Below are positions 9,830-22,284 of a stretch of DNA of 64,000 nt, piece after piece. The stretch is from Primulina eburnea. Lineage: Eukaryota > Streptophyta > Magnoliopsida > Lamiales > Gesneriaceae. The stretch is from positions 28,330,668 to 28,394,667 of the forward strand of contig NC_133110.1 of assembly GCF_022965805.1 (NCBI RefSeq), in the 5' to 3' direction. The notes under the pieces are model-generated. The model was not told the DNA's origin and did no database searches. It saw only the letters and a program-made list of their open reading frames with translations. The stretch's first letter is position 1, and each line of letters starts with the position of its first letter. The position numbers and the translations under genes are program-made.

Positions 9830-10960
9830 TCGGCTGTTGTCTGTCTTGGAACTGGGTGATTCCAATTTATGGTCCAATCGCGCCACGCATTTAATGCTTA
9901 AATTGCTTGGGATTGACCATGAATGTCCCATCTTTCTATCTTTCGATGATATTGCAACTGAAGGGAACACCTTGTCGATCTTGAATGGGCCCGACCCTCC
10001 CGATTTGTGTTTTCCAGGAAACAGACGCAACCTGGAGTTGTACAACAGTACCGCTTCACCCTCTTTGAACTCTCTTTGTCTGAGCGCTTGTCATGTACTT
10101 TCTTTGTACGCTCTTTGTAGGTCAATGCCAGATCATAGGCTTGACCTCTAAATTCATCTAGTTGGTACAGTTGTAGCAATTGGTGTTCACCTGCAAGAGC
10201 AAAATCAAAGTTCAGCACTTTAGTTGCCCAATAAGCTCTATGCTCCAACTCAAAAAGCACATGACACCCCTTCCCAAAAAATAACCGATATGGAGTTGTG
10301 CCTATAAGTGTTTTAAATGCAGTTAGATAGGCCCAGAGAGCATCATCTAACCTGACAGACCAATCTTTCCAGCTAACACTCACTACCTTTTCCAAAATCC
10401 TTTTTATTTCCTTGATTTGAAATCTCAACTTGCCCACTCGTTTGGAAATGGAATGGAGTAGAGATCTTGTGGGTAACACCATATTTAGTTAATAATTTTT
10501 CAAAAATTTTGTTGCAAAAATGAGTGACACCATCACTTATGATTGTTTGTGGTGTACCAAATCGACTAAAAATATTTTTCTTTAATAACTTCAACACCAC
10601 CTAAGCATAATTAGTCACACAAGACTCTGCTTCTACCCATTTAGACATATAGTCGACCGCCACCAAAATGTATTTTTTTTGTAAAAGAGACAGAAAACAG
10701 TCCCATGAAATCTATCCCCAACACATCAAACACCTCTCACTCAATTATATTATTCAATAGAATTTCATGGTGATTAGATATGTTACCTGTTCGCTAGCAT
10801 CTATCTCAAGCAAGAACATGCGTACGAGCATTTTTAAAAAGAGTTGGCTAATAAATCCACATTCAAGTACCTTAGACGTCGTTCTGATTGGTCCAAAGTG
10901 ACCACCTACCTCGCGATCATGACAGGGGCTCATAATCTATCTCATTTCTTCTTCTGCTAC
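9830..10960 (-). pseudogene. Athila integrase, broken
   Basis: Minus-strand fragments spell an Athila-type integrase: FGPIRTT-type zinc-region linker, [51 protein letters not shown] (catalytic Glu region), [61 protein letters not shown] and a C-terminal [11 protein letters not shown]. The enzyme would insert element cDNA into the genome. Frameshifts near 10490, 10600 and 10700 and in-frame stops inactivate it. It continues into RNase H on the right. Confidence 0.8.
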
Positions 10961-12359
10961 ACATCTTTTTATCATGGAATCTGCACAAATTCTAGCAATA
11001 ATAATATATCGAATCAAATGTTGTTTGGCCTTTTTTTGGCAATAAATACTTAAGTGCAGAGTGGTCAGTGTACACGAAACTTTATATAGGACAAGGTATG
11101 AGTGAAACTTATCAAAAGCAAATACTATGGCAAGCAATTCCTTTTCAATAGTAGCATAATTTAGTTGAGCAACTTTTAAGGTCTCACTTGCATAGTAAAT
11201 CATATGAAATACCTTATTCTTCTGTTGTCCCAAAACAACATCAATAAAGGTATCCCTAGAATCAAACATCACCTCAAACAATAGGTCCCTGTCAGGTGCA
11301 ACCAGCACAGGTGCATTCGCCAATTTTTCCTTCAATGTCTGGAAGACCTCCACACAATTAACAATAAAATCAAATGTCATATCTTTCATTAAAAGCAACG
11401 GTAGAGGTTTAGCAATTTTAGAAAAGTCTCGAATGAAATGCCTGTAAAAACCAATATGTCTGAGGAAACTTCTAACTTCCTTTATTGACCTTGGAGGTGG
11501 AAAGTTCTTGATAACTTCCACCTTGACCTTGTCAAGCTCTATTCCTTGCTCTGAAATTTTGTGCCCCAATACAATCCATTCCTGCACCATGAAATGGCAT
11601 TTCTCACAGTTCAATACCAAATTCGTCTCCTCACATAGCCTCAACACCAAATTCAAATTTTGCTAGCAATCATCAAAAGTAGATCCAAATATAAAGAAAT
11701 CATCCCCAAATATTTCAAGGACATTTTCGATCATGTAGTGAAATATTGTGGTCAAGCATGTTTGAAAAGTACTGGGTACATTACATAACCCGAATGACAT
11801 CCGTCTATATGCAAAAGTACAATAAAGACATGTGAAAGTGGTTTTCTCTTGGTCCTCAAGTGCAATCATGATCTGAATATATCCCAAATACCCATCCAGA
11901 AAGCAATAAAATTCATGGCCCGCTAGCCTTTCAAGAATTGATCGATGAAGGGGAGAGGAAAGTGATTTTACGGGTGGCATCATTTAATTTTCTATAATCG
12001 ATGCACATTCTCCAACTCGTAATAGTTCTAGTGCGAATCTGTTCATTTTTCTCGTTGGTAACCACAGTTATCCCACCTTTCTTAGGGACACTTTGAATCG
12101 GACTCACCCATCCATTGTCAGATATATGATAGGTAATACCTGTATCCAGAAGTTTAATGATCTCATTTTTCACTACCTCTTGCATTTTCGGATTGAGTCT
12201 TCGTTGAGGTTGCACCAATGGTGTATACTTCTCCTCCATCAGAATTTTATGAATGCATATCGATGGATTAATTCCCTTTATATCAACCAGTTTCCAAGAA
12301 AACACACTCTTGTGCTCCTTGAGAACTTCCAACAATTTTTTCTCCATCCAATCTGTCAA
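10961..12359 (-). pseudogene. Athila reverse transcriptase and RNase H, broken
   Basis: The RT begins near 12359 with EHKSVFSWKLVDIKGI. The PKKGGITVVTNEKNE linker before CIDYRKLNDAT is characteristic of Athila. The palm domain has CFLDGYLGYIQI, SFGLCNVPSTFQ and the active site FGDD, where FMDD is usual. RNase H follows (10937-11656) with MFDSRDTFIDVVLGQ, YASETL and ATIEKELLAIVFA; its later catalytic region is degraded. At least two frameshifts (near 11660 and 11960) separate the pieces. 12360-12522 is a short linker with no clear domain. Confidence 0.85.
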
Positions 12360-12522
12360 ACAAGACGAAATAATAACATGAAAATTATTATTCTCACATA
12401 AATATACTTATTTCAGATGACGCGGTAGCGGTTTTAGCTCAAGGGTTGGTGGCTCCTCTAGGCTTGACTTCTGAGGGGAACAAATCTCTTTGATCTCCCA
12501 ACTCTTATAATCACATCCTGAC

Positions 12523-13407
12523 TTATTTCTTCCAAGGAGGGTTGGAATTTAAATATGTTGTCATTTCCGATTGTGCTTGGTCTATCTCGTCCTCGTGCAA
12601 CTCACTCGTGAGTGTGGCCTCAAGTGGATCCATCATAGCATCCTGCAAAACATTGCAAACATGTGAATCAAAAATATCAATTATAAAGAAATCATCAGTG
12701 TCCATTGTGTGCTTAAGAGCATTAAAAAAGTCAAACTTAATCTCTTCCTTGCCCACTCGTAATTGCAACTTCCCTTCTTGTGCATCGATGAGAGCTTTGC
12801 CCGTAGCAAGAAATGGTCTTCCTAAAATTAAGGGCATTTCCATATCGTCTTCCATGTCAAGTACCACAAAATCTGTAGAGAAAATAAATTTCTCTACTTT
12901 TACAGGAACATCCTCAGTCACTCCAGTTGGGTACTTGACAGACATGTCTGCCAGCTGCAATGACGTCCTAGTTGGATTTGGCTCTCCAAAACCAAGTTTC
13001 CTAAACATAGAAAATGTCATCAAATTAATACTTGCACCGAGGTCACATAAAGCCTTATGGAACATGACATCACCGATCATGTAAGAAATAGAAAAACTCC
13101 CTAGATCTTTTAGCTTAGGTGGGATCTTGTTTTGTACAATGGCCGAGCAATTTTTAGTTAAGTTCACCATCATGTGGTCCTCTGATTTCCTCTTATTTTC
13201 CAAGATATCTTTTAAGAATTTAGAATAGCTAGGCATCTCCATCAGCGCGTCAGAAAAAGGAATATTGATATGCGATTTCTTAAAAAATTCAAGAAACTGC
13301 GCAGCAATCTTAGCTTTCTTGAGTGTTGCAGAAAAAGGTGGAGGAATAATAATTTTTGACTGTGTAGTGGGTGCAGGTGAAGAGTTAGCAAACTTGCCTA
13401 TGGGCAT
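12523..13407 (-). pseudogene. Athila aspartic protease and flanking linker (open 294-aa frame)
   Basis: The longest intact Athila frame. It contains LKDLGSFSISYMIGD, then ALCDLGASINLM, where the protease active site reads DLGAS in place of the more usual DTGAS or DSGAS. VLDMEDDMEMPLILGRPFLAT and ALIDAQEGKLQLRVG follow. Proteases of this kind cut the Gag-Pol polyprotein. The frame starts inside the polyprotein; the methionine at 13407 is not a natural start. It sits between gag (right) and RT (left) in normal order. Confidence 0.85.
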
Positions 13408-13409
13408 GT

Positions 13410-14852
13410 CAGCTGATTCCTCTCTTTGCTCTCTCCTTTTTCAGTACCCTCTTGTTCAGCACTTTTCCATTCCTCAATGCAATAGCCTTCACTTGCCCTT
13501 CGGATTAGTTTCGGTGTTGCATGGAAATGTGCCTGGCTCTCTACTAGTAATCATCTTAGCAAACTGCCCTATGTGATTCTCTAACACTTTTATCGATGCA
13601 TCATGGTTTTGTAGTCTAGTTTTGGTGGATGAGATAAATTTAGACATCATATGCTCCAAATTAGACTTTTCCTCTCTAAGCTCAGGTCTATACATTGGTT
13701 GCTTTCCAAACTATTGTCCTCTTTGTGGGCGACTCTAACTGTTTTGACTATCCCATGAGAAGTTGAGATGTTGCCTCCATCTAGGATTATATGTATTCGA
13801 GTATGGATCGTTCCTAAGATGGTTTTGAGTCCCCACATGATTCACTGTTACCTCGTCTTGCTCATAGAAAGGACTTTTGTCTTGAAAATCCTTAGCAAAA
13901 TGTTCCCCTTCGCATTTATCACAGAATATCTCTTGAAAGTGCATCTTTGTCTCAGTCATATTTAAACTATCTATATTTCTATTCGGTGCTTCTAATTGTG
14001 CAGTAACAGCAGAAAAATCAGTTACCTGGTGAACTCGTGCACTTCTCCTCTTATTGTTTCTTTCAGATTGAGGATGATAACCGCTTGCAGCCATCTCCTC
14101 CAGTAAGTCGTATCCCTCTTCAGCAGTTTTTCTCAAAAGATTCTCACAGGTCGTAGCATCTATCATAGTACGATTAGAAGGTATTAGACCATAATAAAAA
14201 GTTTGTACAACTAACCAAAGAAGCAGTTCATGATGTGGGAATTTTTGCAGTAAATTTTTGTAGCGCTCACATGCCTCGTAAAGCGACTCCTACTCAAATT
14301 GGGAGAAAGTGGTTATGTCTGCTCACATTCATGGTCTTCGATGGAGAAAAATATTTCATGAGGAATGCCTTGGCCATGTCTTCCCAGTTCGTGATTGAAC
14401 CTAGAGGCAAACAACTCAACCAAACTTTAGCTTTGTCTATCAATGAGAATGGAAATAAGCGTAAACGTATAACATCATCAGAAACTCCATTATGTTTGAA
14501 AGTATCTCAAATTTCCAGAAAAGAAGCTATGGAGTGTTGGGGTCATCTAGTGCTTTTCCCTGAACTGGACTGTATCCTTAATCATTTGGATGATGGAAAG
14601 CTTGATTTCGAATTGATTTGCCCGCACAGTTGGTCGCACAATGCTTGGGCGTGTTCCATCAAGCAAAGGCTCTGCATACTCCAGCATGGGTATGCACCTT
14701 GGCTCCTTGACTTGTAGGTCTTCATGATGCTCTTCCTCACGCTCGTTCCTGTTCATCATGTCCTTGAGCATCTATTGTTGTCTTTGTCTGCGGAAGGTTC
14801 TTTCGATTTCGGGATCAAAATGATCGAAGTTCAAGTTCAGTGATGTTGGCAT
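13410..14852 (-). pseudogene. Athila gag, broken
   Basis: The start MPTSLNLNFDHFDPEIERTF is visible at 14852 and is followed within 30 codons by a stop. Later fragments carry RPTVRANQFEIKLSIIQMIKDTVQF, EEGYDLLEEMAASGY and a degraded zinc-knuckle-like CDKCEGEHFAKDF, and at 13489-13695 a coiled-coil-like ENHIGQFAKMI segment. This is the capsid and nucleocapsid precursor. The middle, about 14170-14540, is only readable in shifted frames on the minus strand. Confidence 0.8.
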
Positions 14853-14952
14853 GTACCGGAAGAGATATCTAGAATAAAATACAGAGTGTCAGCTCAAGCA
14901 AAATAAAATAATATTACAGAAAATATCTTAAAATAAAATTGTGAATAAATAG

Positions 14953-14970
14953 TCCCCGTCAACGATGCCA
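14953..14970 (-). other. Primer-binding site, tRNA-Asp type
   Basis: The plus strand TCCCCGTCAACGATGCCA differs at three of 18 positions from the complement of the tRNA-Asp primer site used by Athila and Tat elements. It lies just left of the LTR start at 14976. Confidence 0.75.
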
Positions 14971-14975
14971 AAATT

Positions 14976-15242
14976 TGATTGAGCAAAACTTACACTGTGA
15001 AATTCTGAGTAAAAAGTAAATAAAATTCAAGGTCGATATAATTGAAAGTGTGCGATGTTAAATAATAATATAGTGTACACGAGTACGAGTATCGTTCCTC
15101 CAGAGACTGTATTTCACTAATATTGTTTTAAGCTATGTTTTCTTTAGCAAACTATAATCGATTTGAGTGATTAACTACAATACTGAAATGAATAAATAGT
15201 TGAACGCGAACAAACAAGATGAAATAAATATTTATAAATCAA
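14976..15242 (-). mobile_element. Athila 5' LTR remnant
   Basis: It begins TGATTGAGC and aligns with 7013-7255 until about 15242, where homology stops abruptly. The rest of the LTR has been lost. 15243-15430 is AT-rich with no recognised content. Confidence 0.7.
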
Positions 15243-15429
15243 TTTCAGTTCCAGATAAATTTTCATCTTTTCCACCATTTTCCTGCACATTCGTAAAACT
15301 TGGTGAACGGTGATCATATGCAACAATTTCAGATAAAATGAACAAAATACGGACTTCATACACACAAAATAATGCAGAATAAAACTCAAACGATGAAATA
15401 AAATACGTAAATAGGACCTCAATCAACTG

Positions 15430-16660
15430 CAAAGATCAATTGTCAAAATCCTTATCGGCATCCAAGGCATGCACTGGGGGGCTTTGATTTATTCTTCAAA
15501 GAATTTAGCCAAATACATAGAACAATTAGCTACAAGATCTCATGATATGGAGCTGAGTATGGTTACAAGTGGATAAGATCGGCCTCCGGCTCAAGAACAT
15601 CGTATAACTAAAGAAATTGAATGTTCCAACGAAGGGGGAAAGTCTTTCTCCAAGACACCAACCAAAGAATCTATGACAATTATTGCGAAACCTGTCAATG
15701 CAATAGGAATAACAAGTGATAAGAGCAACCCAAAGAAAGCAATCTCGCAAGAAATAGAGCGGACAATATTGATTTTAAAAGATATGCAAGCGAAGTAGTA
15801 TGCTTTTCTTGGTTTTAATTTCTCTGGAATATTTGATTATTTATTTAAAGAAAAATTTACCGAGCTCCCGAAAATGAAGTTTCCTAAAGAATATGAGAGA
15901 GTGGATGACCCAAAATGCTTCAAATATCATCGATTGGTTGTGCATCTTACCCATGATTACTTTGTATTCAAAGATAAAGTCATGAAGTTGGCTTTCCAGG
16001 GAAAAATCAGACTTGAAATAGATAATGCAACTGCAAACAAAATCTTTACTCCATGGAACAAAATATATTGCCAAGATGATATGCCTTGTTATGTCACAAA
16101 TTTATAAGGGAGTCCTTTCAATGAACTCTATCATTCTGAAAATGAGGTCAAGAAACGACCTTGGCATTTATTGATGAATATCTACCATTCGTTTCTAGAT
16201 TTCCCAATAGGCCAAGCAATAGGTGAATATGATATTGGTTGATAGAGGCTCAGAGATAAATTTTATTCCTTTGTGCATGATGAAAGGATTGAACACTTCC
16301 ATGGAAAAACTTGCAAAAATTTGTTTTATGATACATGGATTCAATCAAGGAGGACATGTCCATAAGATTATAATTAAAAATGAACAATATTACCTCAAGT
16401 GCAATGTTTCACATCATAGATGTCAAAACATCCGACAACATGTTTTCGCTTGTCCATGGATTCTACATGGCATCAATATTTTAAATATTGACAAAAGTGA
16501 ATGGTGAAGAAGGTTCTTGGAGATGAAAGACCATTTAGCAATGTTGATTCACATTTTTTTGATGCCATATATTACTTTGAAAATGAAAATATAAAAACCG
16601 AGGAATATTTACCTCATCGAGAATCTAAAATTCATGATAATGAAGTCAATGAAACTTTAG
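15430..16660 (+). pseudogene. Tat-like gypsy gag C-terminus and protease, broken
   Basis: Plus-strand fragments read IEQLATRSHDMELSM, TPTKESMTIIAKP, FTELPKMKFPKEYERVDDPKCFKYHR and FKDKVMKLAFQGKIRLEID (15874-16107). This is typical of the gag C-terminal region of plant Tat-lineage gypsy elements. A protease remnant follows at 16223-16507: MILVDRGSEINFIPL, where Asp-Arg-Gly replaces the expected Asp-Ser/Gly-Gly, then MIHGFNQGG. Stops occur every 50-100 codons. The gag N-terminus, primer site and 5' LTR are missing to the left. Confidence 0.75.
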
Positions 16661-17559
16661 CAGCTCGCTAAGGTCGGTCAAAATGTAAACTACCTGTCCA
16701 AGAAATGGATCCCTTGAAAGAGATGATAATTCCTCTTACAAAACTTGAGGGAATGTTCATCCAATTCTAGGGGCCAAAGTAGAACACAGGGAATACTCAG
16801 AACCATAGAGCGTGAATGTTTTTTATACAAATCTTATAAAATTATCGATAAGGCTGGATACAATCCAAAGAAGAACCTTGCATCGAGTAAACTTCTTTTA
16901 ATATTTTCAGACAAACAAAGACACAAGCTGACTGCTACCCAAAAAATTCTAAAAGAAAGCAGGCATCTCGTTCTAAAAAACTAAATATGCCTTGGGTTCT
17001 TCACAAAAATCCGTATTCGCATTTCCATCAAAAGAGTCAGTATCAACTAAGGTCTTTCATGAAAAATGACGGGTGTCTGTCTTTGATAGGCTAGGACGAT
17101 GTAAAAGGTGGAAAATAAGGAACAACCGTCAAAGATTAAATACATCTAAATATTTGATGGAAGCGCATAACAACAAGACCCAAGAAGTTTGCGAACTCTG
17201 ATTCCATCCCGTATGAAGCGATACACTACCTTGATCATATTGTGCAATAGGTTTCTGAAGGCTAAAATGCAGACTGTGTTTACACACGAGTCAAAGAGAA
17301 CGAAGATGATATAGAAAGTGTAGCTTCATGACCATTTCATCTGCCAAAAGATCACAGTTAAATCACTCAAACAAACCCTCAAAATAATGCTTGGTATTGC
17401 TCAAATCGACAACGTGGAAAATGGGGTGAAGAAGTATGAAAAAATTATGGATATCGAGCATTTATACGAAAACATGGCGATAACATATCACATCACCTCA
17501 AAGAAAGAAGAGGCTCCATTAGAGGAAGATGTTGAAATCGCATCTCATGCTCGAGGAAA

Positions 17560-19060
17560 GAGTTAAAGCCATCGTAGATAAGTTAAAAGAGATTAACTTG
17601 GTAGACCTTGATAATCCTCGGCCAATCTACCTCAGTTTCTTGTTGTCCACTAATGAATAAGAAGCATATGTGGAGCTGCTACATGAATATAAGGATATAT
17701 TTGCATGGTCTTACAAAGAAATGCTCAGGCTAGATTCGAAGATGGCACTCCATAATTTGTGTGATAAAAGAGGAACTTTTGACCCTATCAAGCAGGCTCA
17801 ATGGAGGTTTTGTCCTGAAATAATCCCACTAATTAATATAAGGTTAACAAACTCATCGAGGTTGGATTCACCCCCAAAGTCAAGTATCATGCATGGATAT
17901 CCAGCATAATCCCTTTAAGGAAAATGGACAAATTTAAATTTGTTTTGACATTAGATATCCCAAAGAATCGTTCCCTAAATATGACTTCTCATTGTCTATA
18001 ACTTAACTCATGATCAACACTAACATGGGTCACAAGGCACCATCTTTCATGGAAAGATCATTTGGATATAATCAGATTTTCATGGTACCTAAGATGAAAA
18101 ATTGACAGCATTTCGCACTCCGAAAGGTACTATATACTATAAGAAATGATGTCATTTGGATTAAAGAATGCAGATACTACTTATCAAAGAGCAATGCAAA
18201 TTATTTCAGAAGATATGCTCTACAAAAGTGTTGAATGTTATGTTGATGATATGGTTGTCAAGTCCAAAATAGGGAGAGCCATCTTGAAGACTTCAGAAAA
18301 AGTTTTAAGCTTCTGAAAAAGTACAAATTTATTATGAATCCACGGAGATGTGTATTCGGTGTCACATTGAGAAAATTCCTCGGATTTTTTTTGCGACAAC
18401 TAGTGATTGAAATCGAGCAAGCCAAGAATAATTTGATCTTAAAAATGCTTGGGCCTCGAAATATACACGAGCTAGAAATTTTGCAAGTGAAATTAGCATA
18501 TATCAGGAGATTCATCTAAAATTTGGTCTGTCGATGTAAACTATTTAGCCGCCTCATGAAAAAAGGAGTTCCATTTTAGTGGGATGAATCTTGCAAAATT
18601 TCTTTCGAAAACATCAAGTCTTATTTGATGAAGCCTCTCGTGCTAGCTGCTTCAGTTCACGGAAGCCCATTAACCCTCTGTATCACTGCTCAGAAAATTT
18701 CTTTCGGCGCTTTATTGGCCCATGATAATGATGATGGGAAGGAAATTTCTTTGTACTATTTGAGTAGAATGATGACGCCCCAATGAAATTGAACTACTCG
18801 CCAATAGAAAAGTTATGCTTAGCACTTATATTCGTCATTCAAAAGTTGAAACACTATTTTAGAGCTTACATTTTTCATCTTTTTTCCAAAGAGAACCATT
18901 AAAATACATCATGACAAGACCAGTTCTTTCTGACAGGCTCGCGAGATGGTATCTCCAATTTCAAAAATTTGATATTATATATATTCCTCAGAACGTTGAA
19001 AAGGGGCAAAATTAGATGACTTCTTAGTGGAACATCCATTCCCTATAGATTGGGAGTTAT
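17560..19060 (+). pseudogene. Tat-like gypsy reverse transcriptase and RNase H, broken
   Basis: Fragments in order: LLHEYKDIFAWSYKEML (17670 on), a degraded fingers region, MMSFGLKNADTTYQRAM, the active site YVDD followed by MVVKSK (around 18240), MNPRRCVFGVTLRKFLGF, ARNIHELEI-type and KLAYIRRFI sequence (18334-18519), then RNase H pieces LMKPLVLAAS, YYLSRMM, KLCLALIFVIQKLKHYF and LSDRLARWYLQFQKF. This is the Tat-lineage signature. Many stops and shifts make it clearly inactive. 16660-17560 holds a degraded linker with no clear domain. Confidence 0.8.
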
Positions 19061-19559
19061 ATAATAACCTGCCAGACAAAGATGTTTTGGTGATAGAAGT
19101 TACTCACCCTTGGAAATTGTAATTTGAAGAAGCTGTGCATAAAGAAGAAGCTGGCACTGGAATTATCTTTGTCACATCTGAAAGGGAGATTTTGTCGTAC
19201 TCATTCTCTTTGACCCAAAAATTGTTCCAACAATGTTGATGAATACAAACTTTAATCCTTGGACTTGAAATGGAGGTTGACATAGAAAAATTACATCTTC
19301 AACTGTATTGAGATTCCCAACTAGTGATCAATCAGTTACTCGAATCATATGAAATCAAGAAGCCTGAATTACTTCCATATTACAATTATGCTAAGAGGTT
19401 TATGTGATGACTTGTTTACGTGGAAATTGAACACGTGATGAGAATGGATAATAGGAAGTCGATGCACTAGCTAAACTTGATTCGACACTTGCCATGCCAA
19501 ATAATGAGACTCGTGTACCGATATTTAATAGTTGTTTATACCACCATTGTTTGAAATGA

Positions 19560-20870
19560 TAACTACATTGTTGAAGCGTTCGAAATTAAAAAGATTAGAG
19601 TCAAACATTTTTTGATTAATTGATGTATGAGAAGCTACCGAAAGATCCATGTCAAAGGATAGACATTCAAAAACATGCAAATTGCTTTATCTACTATGAA
19701 AGTACCTTGCATAGATGTTCATTTGATGGATTATTCTTATGTTGCTTAGGAGATGAAGAAGAAACCCGAGCCATCGAGGAAGTTCATTTTGGAATTTAGT
19801 GCGCTCATCAATCGAGCCCAAAGTCACATTTTCTGATATAAAAAAAGGTTATTATTGGCCCACAATGGTAAAATATTGCATGGGTTATGCACAAAGATGT
19901 CATGCTTGTCAGTACCATGCAGATTTCATTCACCAAACTCCTAAGCCATTACATCCTACAGTAGCCTCTTCGTCGTTTGATGCATGGGGCTTAGATGTAG
20001 TCAGACCTATGACTAAGTCTTCCGTTGAACACTTGTAAATATTAGCTGCAGCAGATTACTTTTCTAAATAGGCTGAAGCAGTGCCTCTCAAAGAAGTGAA
20101 TAAAAAAAAGCGAGCTGATTTTATTTGCACTCACATTATCTACAACTACAGGATTCCTCGGTATACGATCACAAATAGTGAAAAGGCCTTGTGAAACAAT
20201 TTAATCGAATAACTCTATGAGAATTTCGATTTTAAACAGACAAAGTCTTCGATGTATTACACTGCTACCAATGGTCTGGCTTAAGCCTTCCACAAGACAT
20301 TATGCAATCGGTTAAAAAGATAATTTTTAATAAAAAAAGGCACTGCCATGAGAAAATTGGAGAGGCTTTATGGGCATATATGACAAATTTACAGAACATC
20401 TGCTCAAGCTACTCATGATGCATTAGTGTATGTTCTGGAAGCTATTGTTTTCCTAAAAATAAATTTTGTCACTAAAAATAGTCGTACAAGAGGGTTTGAC
20501 AGAAGAATAGAATGAACATATGGACCTTGAGGAATCAGAAGCTCTCGATTAGAGAATACTTGAAGCGCAATAAAGACTTGAGTCCTATCAAGCTCGTCTC
20601 TCTAGGGCATTCAACGAGAATGTACGATCCCGCTTATTCCAAATTGGTGATTTAATGCACACAGGAGAAGACCGATCATCACTGCCCATCAAACGAGGAA
20701 CAAATTTACATCCAAATGGGATGGTCCGTATGTTGTCAAAGAATTGTATACCGATAAATATACAAACTAATGGCAGAAGATGGTTTGAGAATTGGCCTCA
20801 TAAATAGAAAATTCTTCAAACGTTACCACAGATAAAAAAGAAAAAAAAAATCCTAAACCGCAAGAGTATA
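19560..20870 (+). pseudogene. Tat-like gypsy integrase, broken
   Basis: The clearest frame (19799-20038) reads KKGYYWPTMVKYCMGYAQRCHACQYHADFIHQ, covering the integrase zinc-binding Cys pair, then PTVASSSFDAWGLDVVRPM with the first catalytic Asp. Beyond a stop come AEAVPLKEVN, RIPRYT and GLAxAFHKTLCN-type sequence, then scattered C-terminal pieces to about 20870. Several in-frame stops inactivate it. It is the last coding part of this element. Confidence 0.8.
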
Positions 20871-22284
20871 AACTATGAACGGTGTTTACCAAAGGTAGTA
20901 CACGTGGCTAAATTGCTATGTACTCTACCAATAATAAATTCATTTGGTTAAACTATTAAAACCCAACCTAGTCTAGGATTGTTAAACAATAGATACTCTT
21001 AGCCCACATAAGTATAAATTGTGCATGACACCCATCCAAAAAAATGATCAAAACTTTATAAAAACGTTATGACTTGATCCCTCTGTTGTGTACTCGGCAA
21101 CTGAGATATTTTCTAAACAATCATAAATTCATTGTTTTTTTTCCATATGGAATAACTAGTTTACTTTTTTCCAATGAGAATTAAATATAATTAAAAGATC
21201 GCATTAAAAAATAGAGGTATGCAAATTTTATTATTTTCAAAATGATACATTTCACATAAAGCAGCAAATAAAGAAAAGGTCCTAATCAAATGCTAAACGA
21301 ATGGACTAAACTTCTTCAAATCTTTTTTGCCAGCTTCTAAATGGTCGTCGACGCGTTCAAATTCTAAATATTTCATAATCCAATTGGGAAATATTTCCAA
21401 CCATAGCAATTTCTTGTTTGATCCCACAAACCTCTACTTGAGCACCGAAAATCAATCGACAATCGTTGTTGTCTCTTCAATGAAGCAAATAAGATTTCTT
21501 TTCCTTTTTAAATCACCAGGTTCTTTAAATAGTGCGCTCAAAATCCTCTTGTTTGGATTTAACTTGGATAGCCTCTGATCTATTTAGTCTCAGATTCATC
21601 AAGACGATTCTTAGCTTCACTTAACTATTGTGAAAGAGCCTTCTTAATAGCATGTTCAGAAGTTCTTGACCAAATTTAATAAAAAAAAAGCAGCTTTGTT
21701 AAAAAAAAAAATCCTAGCAACTCGCTTAAACCAGAAAAATCAAAACTACTGAGACTCCTCATGGTATCAAGCACTAGAAATATGTCATCTTTGAAAAAAG
21801 AGATGCGGCCGATTGAGATGCTTGTTATCTTCTCACGAAGGTTCATCCACAATCTCAGAAAAAAATATTTTTGGTGGTCAAATAAAAATTTTCCCCCGTA
21901 AAAAACAGAAAATGCAGTAAGCCTAGGAACTAAATTCGGCACTGTTAAGATAGAACTCTTATTTTGGTATTGTCTCACCAGTTGAAATCATTGCAATCAA
22001 TCTATAGGGTCCTTTAATCGACTTTTGGCTATCTTTCGAATCTCGTTTATCATCAATGTTCAATAATCAGTGTTCCAACTAAAAAAAAGAATAGGGATGA
22101 AGTTATAAAATTTTTTATGGAGAGTGTTATGCTAATTAAGATAAAATAAGGGAGATAGTTTACCTCTCCCACAAAGATTCCTGTGTATTGCGGTCCCAGT
22201 TTCACAATCGATGTCAATGACTTTGTCCTCTAAGCATCAGAGTTATTTTTTGTTCTTTTCCAATGGAAGTTGCATTGTTACTCT
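20871..22284. other. AT-rich non-coding stretch
   Basis: No coding or repeat match is seen. It probably contains the decayed 3' non-coding region and perhaps LTR of the Tat-like element, but no mate is present for comparison. Short A tracts (20820-20850, 21680-21710) are the only visible pattern. Confidence 0.4.

Noticed and set aside
14235..14717. 160-aa plus-strand ORF
   Set aside because: It is the antisense shadow of the minus-strand Athila gag.
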